DNA from: CAZVYN01 sp964631125
Lineage (GTDB): Bacteria > Eisenbacteria > RBG-16-71-46 > CAIMUX01
Assembly: GCA_964631125.1 (NCBI GenBank)
Contig: CAZVYN010000083.1
Location: 1 to 17,330 of the forward strand
DNA length: 17,330 bases
Reading direction: 5' to 3'
Part shown: positions 7,704 through 14,337 of the stretch, piece after piece
Layout of the letters: each line of letters opens with the position of its first letter
Position numbering within the stretch: position 1 is the stretch's first letter
The notes under the pieces: generated by a model
Database searches by the model: none
Seen by the model: the letters and a program-made list of their open reading frames with translations, nothing else
Told to the model about the DNA's origin: nothing
Program-made: the position numbers and the translations under genes

Positions 7704-8333
7704 ATGCCGGCGCTGATCCGCGCCGCGAGCGTCGGCCTGTTGATGACGACGCTCGGCTTGACGGTCAGCCTCGGCGCGCTCCGCCCCACGCCCGCTCTCG
7801 CCGTCCAACCTTGGCTCGTCGCCCATATCGAAGACCGCTGGGTGCAGGGCCAGAACGTCACGATCCAGTTCCCGCTCGAATGGCTCCGCGAAGCCCGACC
7901 GATCGTGCTGCGCGGCGAAGGGGGCGCGCCCGACCTGCACCTGAACGGGCCTGGACTGCTCGAAGTCGGCGCCTCACTCACGAGCGGCCAGGCGCTGCAA
8001 GTCGGCGCCCAAGAGAGCAAGTGGGACCACACGCGGGTGGAACTCTCGGCGCGCGAGCCGATCGAGGCGGCGCTCGCCAAGAAGCTGCGCTTCCGCGTCA
8101 CCGCCGAAGGCCACTTCAACGACATCGACATCGCCCTGCCGCTCGGCGTGGTGACGAAGCTGGAAAGCATCCTACGCGCGGCCTGGCTGCACTGCGACCG
8201 ATGCCAGGGACGGGCCGACGGCGTGGAGCAGCTCACTGCGAGAATCCCCGAGCTGCGGTCGTTTCCCCCCTTCGACCTGGTGCGGGTCGAGGGCGGCCCG
8301 ACGCAGATCCTGATTCGCACCGAGTCGGAGTAG
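7704..8333 (+). CDS. Exported protein of unknown function
   Basis: I do not recognise a family for this 209-residue protein. It has a clear Sec signal peptide: MPALIR, then a hydrophobic core to about residue 26, then RPTPALA with predicted cleavage after Ala33. The mature part is soluble and mixed alpha/beta in appearance. Its single CxxC (Cys164, Cys167 in HCDRCQG) could bind metal or form a disulfide after export. The ATG overlaps the stop of a 9-codon frame at 7678 (TGATG), and the ribosome-binding site is weak. The stop is 4 bp before the lipoprotein start, so the two probably act in the same envelope compartment. The strong start, spacing and matching codon use make it a real gene. Confidence 0.75.
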   Translation: MPALIRAASVGLLMTTLGLTVSLGALRPTPALAVQPWLVAHIEDRWVQGQNVTIQFPLEWLREARPIVLRGEGGAPDLHLNGPGLLEVGASLTSGQALQVGAQESKWDHTRVELSAREPIEAALAKKLRFRVTAEGHFNDIDIALPLGVVTKLESILRAAWLHCDRCQGRADGVEQLTARIPELRSFPPFDLVRVEGGPTQILIRTESE

Positions 8334-8337
8334 CGGC

Positions 8338-8820
8338 GTGGCCCCCCTCGCACTGGTTCTCTGCGGGCTCGTCGCGTTCGGTTCGATCTCGGGATGCAGC
8401 CGTGGCCGCGCGCCGGAACAAGGCGACGAGAAAACCGACAACTCCGAGAGACCCAAAGGCCAAGCCTCCGAGTGGATCGTCTTCGTGAAGAGCGGCGGTA
8501 TCGCGGGCTTCCACTTCGTGCTGCAAGTCAACAGCGAGGGCGCCTGGCTCGCCGTCGACGAGGCGCGCCCCGACTCCCTCCGCGGGCAGTACTCCGCCGA
8601 AGAGATCGCCGCACTCGTCGCGCAGATGGCCGCGGTCCCCGAGAGCGACTGGAGAAGCTACTCCAGCAAGGTCTACGACGACTTCCAGTACCAGCTCACG
8701 CGCCGCGATCGGTGGGGCGTGCGCCGGATGGACGGCAACGACCAGGCGATCCCCGAAGTTTGGCGGCCGATCATCCAGCGACTCGACGCGCCGTTCACCG
8801 AACTGATGATGCGGCGGTGA
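8338..8820 (+). CDS. Predicted lipoprotein of unknown function
   Basis: This 160-residue protein starts at GTG 8338 (GGAG about 8 nt upstream; an in-frame stop at 8311 rules out a much longer form). Its N terminus is hydrophobic and ends in a lipobox, SISGC, with Cys20 as lipidation site. A charged linker follows, then a compact domain with EWIVFVKSGGIAGFH near residue 44 and repeated Trp/Tyr. The signal lacks the usual N-terminal Lys/Arg, which is unusual but not disqualifying. Residues 45-150 resemble the small envelope domains often annotated as hypothetical near membrane proteins; I assign no function. The stop overlaps the esterase start (GTGA), so it is translationally coupled with its neighbours. 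Confidence 0.75.
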   Translation: MAPLALVLCGLVAFGSISGCSRGRAPEQGDEKTDNSERPKGQASEWIVFVKSGGIAGFHFVLQVNSEGAWLAVDEARPDSLRGQYSAEEIAALVAQMAAVPESDWRSYSSKVYDDFQYQLTRRDRWGVRRMDGNDQAIPEVWRPIIQRLDAPFTELMMRR

Positions 8821-9566
8821 CCGAGGTCACGACCGAGCGCTTCGGTCCGCTCCGCTATCGGCTCGTCGCCCCGACGAAGTCGCCGCAGTTCGCGATCGTG
8901 CTCTGCCACGGCTACGGCGCACCCGGCGATGACCTCGTCGCCTTCGCCGACGCCTTCCTCCGACTGGAGCCGCGACTGGCCGACGAGGCGATCTTCGCGT
9001 TTCCCGAAGCGCCGCTCTCTCTCGGCGGAGTCGGACCGTGGGAGGCGCGCGCCTGGTGGCCGATCGACATCGAAGCGCTGGAGCGCGCGCTGGCCGAGGG
9101 TCGCTCGTTCGCCGCCGGACGCGCGGCGCCCGACGGTCTACCCGAAGCGCGTGCGCAACTCGCCGCATCGCTCGAACCGTTCTGCGCGCGATTCGCGTTG
9201 GGAACCGACCGGTGTGTTCTCGGCGGATTCTCGCAGGGCGCCATGATCGCGACCGACCTGGGTCTGCGCCTCTCCCCCGCGCCGCTCGGTCTGGCGCTCT
9301 TCTCTGGCACACTGCTCACGCCGACGGAGTGGCGCCCACTCGCGGCGACTCTGGCCGCGTCCGCGCGCGTCCCCTGGATCTTGCAGTCGCACGGAAGACA
9401 GGACTCGCTCCTCTCCTTCGGCGCGGCGACCGCGTTGCGCGATCTGCTGGTCGAAGCGGGGCTCGCGGTCGAGTTCGTCGCCTTCGACGGTCCGCACACG
9501 ATTCCCCCCGAGGCGCTCGACCGCTGCGCCCGCCTGCTCGCCGCACATCGAGGCAGCCGACCGTAA
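8817..9566 (+). CDS. Phospholipase/carboxylesterase-family alpha/beta hydrolase
   Basis: This 249-residue serine hydrolase belongs to the family of YpfH- and EstB-like carboxylesterases. The predicted triad is Ser139 in GGFSQGAM, Asp196 in HGRQDSLL and His227 in DGPHTIP. The oxyanion region is VLCHGYGAPGDDL (28-40), and ARAWWPID is the usual Trp-containing segment after the second strand. No signal peptide is present, so it is cytoplasmic. The GTG at 8817 overlaps the lipoprotein stop by 4 bp; upstream in-frame sequence is the lipoprotein gene in another frame. Such enzymes hydrolyse short acyl esters; the natural substrate is not predictable here. Hairpins at 9573-9622 follow its stop. Confidence 0.9.
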   Translation: MTEVTTERFGPLRYRLVAPTKSPQFAIVLCHGYGAPGDDLVAFADAFLRLEPRLADEAIFAFPEAPLSLGGVGPWEARAWWPIDIEALERALAEGRSFAAGRAAPDGLPEARAQLAASLEPFCARFALGTDRCVLGGFSQGAMIATDLGLRLSPAPLGLALFSGTLLTPTEWRPLAATLAASARVPWILQSHGRQDSLLSFGAATALRDLLVEAGLAVEFVAFDGPHTIPPEALDRCARLLAAHRGSRP

Positions 9567-9572
9567 AGACCA

Positions 9573-9622
9573 ACCGCCGCGCGGTCGAAACCTCCAGAGA
9601 GGTTTGGGGGCGATCGAGCCCC
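9573..9622 (+). promoter_or_regulatory. Three consecutive hairpins before the diguanylate cyclase gene
   Basis: Three perfect stems lie end to end: ACCGC/GCGGT (9573-9585, 3-nt loop), AAACCTC/GAGGTTT (9588-9605, 4-nt loop) and GGGGC/GCCCC (9607-9622, 6-nt loop). They occupy most of the 76-bp gap between the esterase stop and the GTG of the cyclase gene, ending 20 nt before it. The second stem ends in TTT, so it could be the esterase transcript terminator. Alternatively the group forms a structured leader for the cyclase mRNA. Confidence 0.45.
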
Positions 9623-9642
9623 GAACAACTGGGGGTCACCGC

Positions 9643-10809
9643 GTGAATGACATCTGGGTGAGTGACATCTGGCGTCTCTTCCGACGTCCTCCCCGGCCGA
9701 TCGCGCCGTCCGAAGGGGACTTCGCGCGGGCCGAGTCGGCGGCCCGTTCACTGCAGGGCGTCTTGGCGGACTACGGGAAGTACGCGTTCGACCTGGAGGA
9801 AACGACCGCGATCGACACGCGGATCGACTGCGAGGCCTGGCGCGCGCACCTGCTCGGCCGCGCCCCGTCACCGCTCGGGGAGAAGCGCGCCGTTCAGAAC
9901 GGGACCGACTGGGACGGTGTAACCACCTGGTTCGCGGGACAGCGTCGGACCGAGTTCGACTATGTCCAGAGCAGCCTGCGCGACTTGCGCCGGGGACTCT
10001 GGGGGATGATCCAGGTCTTCAGCCGCGACCTGCACGCCGAGCGCTCCGCCGACACGAGGATGAAGGAGCAGATCTCGCACCTGAAGATGACCGTCTCCAG
10101 CAACGCCGCCGGCGATCTCAAGCGCGCGGTCACGCTGGCCGTGCGCATTCTCGAGCAGACGATGGACGAGAAGGAGACGCGTCATCAGCAGCAGATGACC
10201 GAGCTGGCCCAGCAGATCGGCGGCATCCAGTCTCAGTTGGAGAGCGCGCGCAAAGAACTCGCGGTCGATCCGCTGACCAAGCTGTTCAATCGCGCCGCGC
10301 TCGATGAGCAGATGGGGCGCATCCTCGGGATCAAGGCGTTGGCGGGACAGCCGGCCTGTCTCTTCATGGTCGACATCGACCACTTCAAGAGTGTGAACGA
10401 CACCTACGGTCATCCCGCGGGCGATGCGGTGCTCAAGGGCGTGGCCGAGACCTGCGTGCGCTCGTTTCCCCGCAAGGCCGACTTCGTCGCGCGCTACGGC
10501 GGAGAAGAGTTCGCGATCCTGATCGAGGATCCCGCCGGACCTGACGCGCTCCGCTTGGCCGAACGGCTCCTGCGCAGCGTACGAGAGAAGGTCTTCGCCT
10601 ACGACGGGCGCGAGATCCGCATCACCGCCTCGGTCGGACTGGCCGGGCTGCGTCCCGCCGAACCGACCGAGAGCCTGCTCAGGCGCGCCGACTCGGCGCT
10701 CTACGAGGCGAAGAAACGCGGCCGAGATCGCGCCGTGATGAACGGCCCGAACGGTTTCATCGCCACGATGCCGACCGCCGAAGACGAAGCGCTGCCGGCC
10801 GCGGCCTGA
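9643..10809 (+). CDS. GGDEF-domain diguanylate cyclase
   Basis: The 388-residue cytosolic protein makes c-di-GMP from two GTP. Its C-terminal GGDEF domain starts at DPLTKLFNR (residue 209). It contains MVDIDHFKSVNDTYGHPAGD, the active-site GGEEF (286-290) and, five residues before that, RKAD (277-280), an intact RxxD inhibitory site. The enzyme should therefore be active and product-inhibited. The N-terminal 208 residues carry no transmembrane helix or recognised sensor. Long amphipathic helices around 110-205 look like a coiled-coil dimerisation and signalling arm. The GTG at 9643 is preferred; a TTG at 9604 would add 13 residues but has poor ribosome-binding-site spacing. No EAL partner is nearby. 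Confidence 0.93.
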   Translation: MNDIWVSDIWRLFRRPPRPIAPSEGDFARAESAARSLQGVLADYGKYAFDLEETTAIDTRIDCEAWRAHLLGRAPSPLGEKRAVQNGTDWDGVTTWFAGQRRTEFDYVQSSLRDLRRGLWGMIQVFSRDLHAERSADTRMKEQISHLKMTVSSNAAGDLKRAVTLAVRILEQTMDEKETRHQQQMTELAQQIGGIQSQLESARKELAVDPLTKLFNRAALDEQMGRILGIKALAGQPACLFMVDIDHFKSVNDTYGHPAGDAVLKGVAETCVRSFPRKADFVARYGGEEFAILIEDPAGPDALRLAERLLRSVREKVFAYDGREIRITASVGLAGLRPAEPTESLLRRADSALYEAKKRGRDRAVMNGPNGFIATMPTAEDEALPAAA

Positions 10810-10827
10810 CACGGCCGGACACGGCTC

Positions 10828-10847
10828 AGCGCGCGAGCAGGCGCGCT
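10828..10847. terminator. Hairpin in a convergent gap (probable transcript end)
   Basis: AGCGCGC (10828-10834) and GCGCGCT (10841-10847) pair perfectly around a 6-nt loop. The hairpin lies 19 bp after the cyclase stop, in the gap between two convergent genes, where a bidirectional terminator is expected. T tracts are short or missing on both strands, so it is not a textbook intrinsic terminator. Confidence 0.45.
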
Positions 10848-10916
10848 TCCGCCATCCCTAGCCGCCGAAAGACGCCGTGGACGTTCGATGGAGCCGCGTT
10901 CAAGCGACAACTCGAG

Positions 10917-11186
10917 TCAGCGCATCGCCCAGTAGACAACGTGCATTGCGCCGCCGAGGAACCACGCCACGAGACCCCACCGATGGAGTCTCTTGCCGGC
11001 GCCCGGTCTCGATTCCCGCAGCCGCCATCCCGACTCGAGGTCCTTCCGGGGAAGCGGCGAGCCGAGGGGGTGATCGGGCTGCGCCAAGACGCGAGCGCGA
11101 TAGAGGAGGTACCCGCCGGAGATCCACGCAATCGTGCCCGCGACGAACAGCGTGAACAGGGCGGGGTCAGAACGAACTTCGCTCAT
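10917..11186 (-). CDS. Small two-helix membrane protein, unknown function
   Basis: This 89-residue protein has two clear transmembrane segments: about residues 10-28 (LFTLFVAGTIAWISGGYLL) and about 70-86 (WGLVAWFLGGAMHVVYW). A polar, Arg/Pro-rich stretch separates them. I chose the ATG at 11186, which has GAGG with 5-nt spacing; an upstream in-frame ATG at 11246 would add 20 residues but has no good ribosome-binding site. I recognise no family. It converges on the diguanylate cyclase gene across 107 bp and has no same-strand neighbour. Two helices at sensible places plus a good start make a real gene likely. Confidence 0.6.
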   Translation of the reverse strand: MSEVRSDPALFTLFVAGTIAWISGGYLLYRARVLAQPDHPLGSPLPRKDLESGWRLRESRPGAGKRLHRWGLVAWFLGGAMHVVYWAMR

Positions 11187-11811
11187 CGGATCCTCGAAGT
11201 GAATGCGCCGCCGAGAGCGCGTTTCGGTGATCGTGAGTTCGACCATCCCCGTGCCGGCGAATCACGGCGCCGGTGGCCGCAGCGGCTCAGGCGTGATCGA
11301 TGGAACATGATCGCAACTCGTCACGCCTACAACGGCTAGCGCCTGCGGACTCGAGGCATCGGACGGCTGAGCACACGGCTTGCCCGGTTCCCGACTCCAG
11401 AAGAATAGCGGCAGGGGCGCTCCACGCCCTCCCGGTCCGCCGCGTCCACAGAGCGCCCCGCGTCCAGGGAGACCCCCGCCACCCTGGCGCAGAGACGGAA
11501 ACGGGACCGGTTCGTGCCGGAGGCCTCTGACCCGGACGGCTCCGACTCGTGGTCCCCGGTCCCGAGGAGAAGGCCCGCATCCGGCACCGGGCCGCGAGAG
11601 ACTGGGCCAAGTGTCGAATCAGTCGGTGCCGCGCTCGCGGTCAGGAACTGAGGGACGCACACGTGCTCGTTGCTCGCACCCGTCGATGTTTCCTAGCCTC
11701 GATTGCGTTCCGGAGCCAGGGTGCCTCGCCGTCGCGGGATCGGTAAGATCGTTCCGATCCGGCCGACTGCCGCGAGCGTTTCAAGTCGTGTCCGCACGCC
11801 AAGGAGGAATC
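11187..11811. other. 625-bp intergenic region with an IS91-type relic, otherwise featureless
   Basis: No intact gene is recognisable between the small membrane protein and the Hint protein gene. The only assignable sequence is the transposase relic at 11405-11450 and its degenerate, roughly collinear flank to about 11600. The end of the region holds the ribosome-binding site of the Hint gene at 11801-11808. I could not pick out a convincing promoter. Confidence 0.55.
11405..11450 (-). pseudogene. Relic of an IS91-family transposase gene
   Basis: Forty-six bases here match 13929-13974 in the larger IS91-type transposase gene at 43 positions, without gaps and on the same strand. Translated, the piece reads VDAADREGVERPCRY, against VDAADREGLERLCRY in the longer copy, and includes the presumed catalytic tyrosine. 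Sequence up to about 11600 keeps the right spacing (PVPDAGLLLGTG opposite LIPDGLFVPAPG) but is heavily degraded. It records an older insertion of a related element on the left side of the Hint gene. Confidence 0.7.
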
Positions 11812-12549
11812 TTGCGACATTCCATCCTCGGCTTCCCACGTTTGACCATTGTGGCGCTACTCGTTGCCTTCGTCCTCGGGATGGGGGCGCCCGAACCGGC
11901 CCCCGCGGTTCCGAACTGTGACCAAGTCTCGACTTCATTTTGCCTGCCCTACTCTGGATGCCTTCGACTAATCCAATGGCAGGGAAGTTGCGAAAGCGGG
12001 AATCGGCAGTGGCGGTGCTACTGGTACGGCGGAGAAAACTGCGCGGCATACAACGGCGGTTGGAATAGTTGCTGCTGTACTGGGCAGCAATGTCATACGC
12101 CCGGCGGCTGCGATTGCCTGATTGCAGGAAGCCAGATTTCACTCGCGGATGGCGGGACAAATTCAGTGGGGGCGATCGAGCCCGGCGATCGTGTGCTGTC
12201 GTGGGATCCTGTGGGCGGGCGCATGGTCACTGGGACTGTCACCAAAGTGCACAAGCCCTACACGGCTGCTTACTACTTCGTACTGAATGGCCGATTGCGT
12301 GTCACGGAAGGCCATCCAGTGTACCGGTCCGGAGGGTGGGTAGAAGCTGGCGTGCTTGGGATAGGTGACATGCTACTGGACGGAAGCGGCAAGCACCTCG
12401 AGGTCGCTTCGGTCGAACGCATCGAGGAGACCGTACAGGTGTACAACTTTCAGGTCGACGTCGGTACATACGTCGCGGATGGTGTGGTCGTGCACAATAA
12501 AGAAGACTGTGAGGATTACACGCAGTATTTCCATCCATGTGAACTTTAG
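11812..12549 (+). CDS. Secreted Cys-rich protein with C-terminal Hint domain
   Basis: The 245-residue product starts at TTG 11812, 4 nt after an excellent AAGGAGG. It has a Sec signal peptide (core about 11-24, APAVP near 30-34). A domain with eleven cysteines follows (36-100), including a CCC run at 87-89. A Hint autoprocessing domain occupies 102-229: block A CLIAGSQISL with Cys102 and the GAIEPGDRVLSWD segment, block B RVTEGHPVY with Thr165 and His168, then YNFQVDVGTYVADG, ending VVVHNK (His228, Asn229). A 16-residue tail with two more cysteines follows. Residue +1 after Asn is Lys, not Cys/Ser/Thr, so canonical splicing is impossible, but N-terminal thioester cleavage and Asn-dependent C-terminal cleavage motifs are present. 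Codon use is less GC-biased than in its neighbours, and it lies between IS91-type remnants, so transfer is likely. The role of the Cys-rich part is unknown. Confidence 0.88.
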   Translation: MRHSILGFPRLTIVALLVAFVLGMGAPEPAPAVPNCDQVSTSFCLPYSGCLRLIQWQGSCESGNRQWRCYWYGGENCAAYNGGWNSCCCTGQQCHTPGGCDCLIAGSQISLADGGTNSVGAIEPGDRVLSWDPVGGRMVTGTVTKVHKPYTAAYYFVLNGRLRVTEGHPVYRSGGWVEAGVLGIGDMLLDGSGKHLEVASVERIEETVQVYNFQVDVGTYVADGVVVHNKEDCEDYTQYFHPCEL

Positions 12550-13080
12550 CGTTTAGCTGACCCCGCCACGCAAGACATTGGGAGGGCCCGAGCGCTTGGG
12601 TCACACGCCGGTGTGCCACCCGACAGTCGGGTCCTCTATCATTTCGTAGAGCAGCGAGGTTGGGCTGACCGCCAAGGCCCGAGCGGTTCAATGTCCCCGA
12701 CTGCAGATCACCTTGACCGGAGTTGAGTGGGATTCGGAGCACTGAGGAGCGAATGTCAACGAATGCAGGGCATCAAACTTCCCAATAGAGGTTCGTCAGC
12801 GGGTACCCAGTATTTGCGTAAGCGCCAAGTGAACCGCATCTTCCCGTAGCCGCCTCCGCTGCGCGAGATTGCCCTCCATGAGAGGAGGGCACGATGCCCC
12901 GCACGACCGTGACCGCTCGCCGAACCGTACGCCCGAACGGACACGGCTCGGGTGGGCCCGGCTGGGTTAACGCAGCGCGACCGGTCTCCTTCTCGACGTC
13001 CGGCCGTTCGGCCGCGAGCGTCAGGTTCGCATCGGCCCAGACCCGACCGAGGAATTCGTCGTCCCGGAACATGGTCTTGG
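12550..13080. other. 531-bp gap between Hint gene and IS91-type element; no confident gene
   Basis: The left part carries a hairpin cluster (12602-12651). At 12871-12890 the perfect stem GCCCTCC/GGAGGGC overlaps an AGGAGG (12883-12888) placed 5 nt before an ATG at 12894. The frame from that ATG runs 62 codons, then crosses into the transposon end, so any gene here was interrupted. On the minus strand a 99-codon frame (13072 to 12773, starting MFRDDEFLGRVWADANLTL) begins next to the element and has no ribosome-binding site. Neither resembles a known family, and I do not call them genes. Confidence 0.4.
12602..12651. repeat. Three adjacent small hairpins downstream of the Hint gene
   Basis: CACAC/GTGTG (12602-12615), ACCCGAC/GTCGGGT with a 1-nt loop (12618-12632) and CTCTA/TAGAG (12634-12651) follow one another with gaps of 1-2 nt. 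They start 52 bp after the Hint gene stop. They could form the 3' structure of that transcript, a recombination site or a small structured RNA. No T run follows. Confidence 0.4.
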
Positions 13081-13085
13081 GACAC

Positions 13086-13134
13086 AGGAACTTCGAACTG
13101 CGTTTTCGCCCCTCAGCCTTTCAAGCACACCCGA
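13086..13134. repeat. Direct repeat, copy 1: presumed oriIS end of IS91-type element
   Basis: These 49 bases match 17282-17330 at 47 positions, in the same orientation. The repeat lies 75 bp beyond the transposase stop, where the replication origin end of IS91-like elements is expected. On the transposase strand its outer end has a TTCCTATGCCC-like form (TTCCTGTGTCC here), which resembles, from memory, conserved IS91/ISCR origin ends. Confidence 0.7.
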
Positions 13135-13208
13135 CCCACCCCGTCTGCATCCTCCTCGTCGCCACGGAATCGGCTCGCCGATACCTCGCGGCGATGGCGC
13201 TCCCGCCT

Positions 13209-14261
13209 CTACTCTCCGCTGAAGGTCATCGCTGAGCAAGGCTCCGCCCTCGCCCCTTCCGGCCCCTTCTCAGATCTCTCCCCCCCGATCTGCATCTCCC
13301 AGTGTCCCTGTCCGTCTCTTTCACGGCGGACCCCGCGCCCCGAGTCCACGCCGATGGAGGCTCCATCCCAGCTCTCGCCTCGCACGCTCGCGCCCTCGGC
13401 GTCGCTCCAATCCGCGCTCCCCGTCTCCAATTCCCAGAGTTCCAGCTCCATCTCCCGCACCCGCACCCGCACCCGCGCGGGAGCAAGCGGCAATGGGCGC
13501 GTCTCCACTCCCACGTGACGGAGGATCTTCGTTACCACCTCAGGGTCGGTGAGAAAGGCCAGCACCTTTCGCTTCCCTCCGCACCTCACGCAGTCGGGGC
13601 TCTCCTCGGCTCTCGGCACCGCGCCCGCCGCCGCACTCGCCGCCGACTCCGCTCCGAGATCCGCGGGCGTGTCCCCCGCCGCCCACCGCTCCGCCGGCGC
13701 AGGAAGACTCGAGCGCCACTTCGACCGGCTGCTGAACACGCCGTGGTAGCGGGTCATGTTCAGGTAGGGCGCCGGCGCCAGCGCCGCCTGCCGCGATAAC
13801 AACTCCGTCCCCTCCAGCTCGAGGTGCGTCACTCCCGCCGAGTTCGGCCACGGACGCGGGAGTTGGTAGACCACCCGGCCGTCCTCCGCCAGCGAGAACC
13901 GCTCCTGCGAGAACGGAGCGCGCAGGCCATAGCGGCAGAGTCGCTCCAGGCCCTCCCGGTCCGCCGCGTCCACACGCCTGCGCACCCGCTTCGTGATCCG
14001 CCGCGCGATCATCTCCGTCAGGGACGCCAGCTCCTCCGCGCTCGGCGGTGGAAGGGACACGAACTCCAGCTCCTCACGGCCAGGGGCCGGAACGAAGAGC
14101 CCGTCGGGGATCAGGCGGTGGAAGTGGGGATGGAGGTTCAGCGCACCGCCGAACCGCTGGAAGAACGTGACCGCGCCCGTCTCCCCCTCTGGAATGTCCA
14201 GACTCCGGCCCCGTCTTCGCTGCCAGGCGAACACCGGACGAAGAAACGCCGAGAGGAGCAC
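13209..14261 (-). pseudogene. IS91-family transposase, N-terminally truncated
   Basis: The 350 remaining residues belong to the HUH (rolling-circle) transposases of the IS91 family. Visible motifs, counted from the first GTG at 14261, are GAVTFFQRFGGALNLHPHFH with the HUH histidines (44-48), LCRYGLRAPFSQERF with the presumed catalytic Tyr111, the NMTRYHGVF block (169-176) and a late Cys pair CVRCGG (224-229). Full-length members have about 400 residues and an N-terminal zinc-binding region, which is missing here because the gene is cut at the IS3 junction. The C-terminal tail after about residue 255 is unusually long and includes Arg-Val repeats encoded by a CCCGCA microsatellite. It should be inactive alone, unless complemented in trans. 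Confidence 0.82.
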
Positions 14262-14289
14262 AGGAAGTGTCCGAGTAGCTCGAGTTTGT

Positions 14290-14296
14290 AAAAAAC
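14290..14296 (+). promoter_or_regulatory. A AAA AAC slippery heptamer for -1 frameshifting
   Basis: In the orfA frame the codons are GTA AAA AAC, giving the canonical A_AAA_AAC heptamer. A -1 slip moves ribosomes into the frame that continues through orfB, the standard way IS3-family elements make the OrfAB transposase. The heptamer sits where orfA (ending YFAKE) and orfB overlap. It is a fossil here, because orfA is truncated. Confidence 0.75.
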
Positions 14297-14337
14297 GTGG
14301 CGGCGTACTTCGCGAAGGAACGGTCGCGAGGTTCCGC

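Larger units (their letters stand above)
13081..14261 (-). mobile_element. IS91-family rolling-circle element, 5'-truncated copy
   Basis: The element keeps its transposase 3' end and the presumed replication-origin end. On the transposase strand the left boundary reads TTCCTGTGTCC, then CAAG (13079-13076). CAAG is one of the two tetranucleotides reported to flank the origin end of IS91. The other end is lost: the transposase N terminus and terminus sequence are missing, and IS3-type sequence starts at about 14262. The same origin-end sequence recurs at 17282. Confidence 0.75.

Noticed and set aside
7678..7704. Nine-codon frame (ATG 7678) as a leader peptide
   Set aside because: There is no ribosome-binding site and no amino-acid pattern suggesting attenuation; the TGATG overlap alone is weak evidence.
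6519..7940. 473-codon open frame on the minus strand
   Set aside because: It is antisense to ilvE, which has all family motifs. The antisense translation is Arg/Asp/Glu-rich and repetitive, as expected from a GC-rich shadow frame.
9573..9642. c-di-GMP riboswitch (GEMM) before the GGDEF gene
   Set aside because: The short independent stems do not have the conserved GEMM core or its tetraloop/receptor layout as far as I can judge by eye.
12302..12742. 146-codon minus-strand frame overlapping the Hint gene
   Set aside because: Most of it is antisense to the well-supported Hint domain, and the remainder has no recognisable motif.
13454..13476. CCCGCA tandem repeats as an independent repeat element or CRISPR
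   Set aside because: They are a short microsatellite inside the transposase frame, encoding Arg-Val repeats, with no spacer structure.
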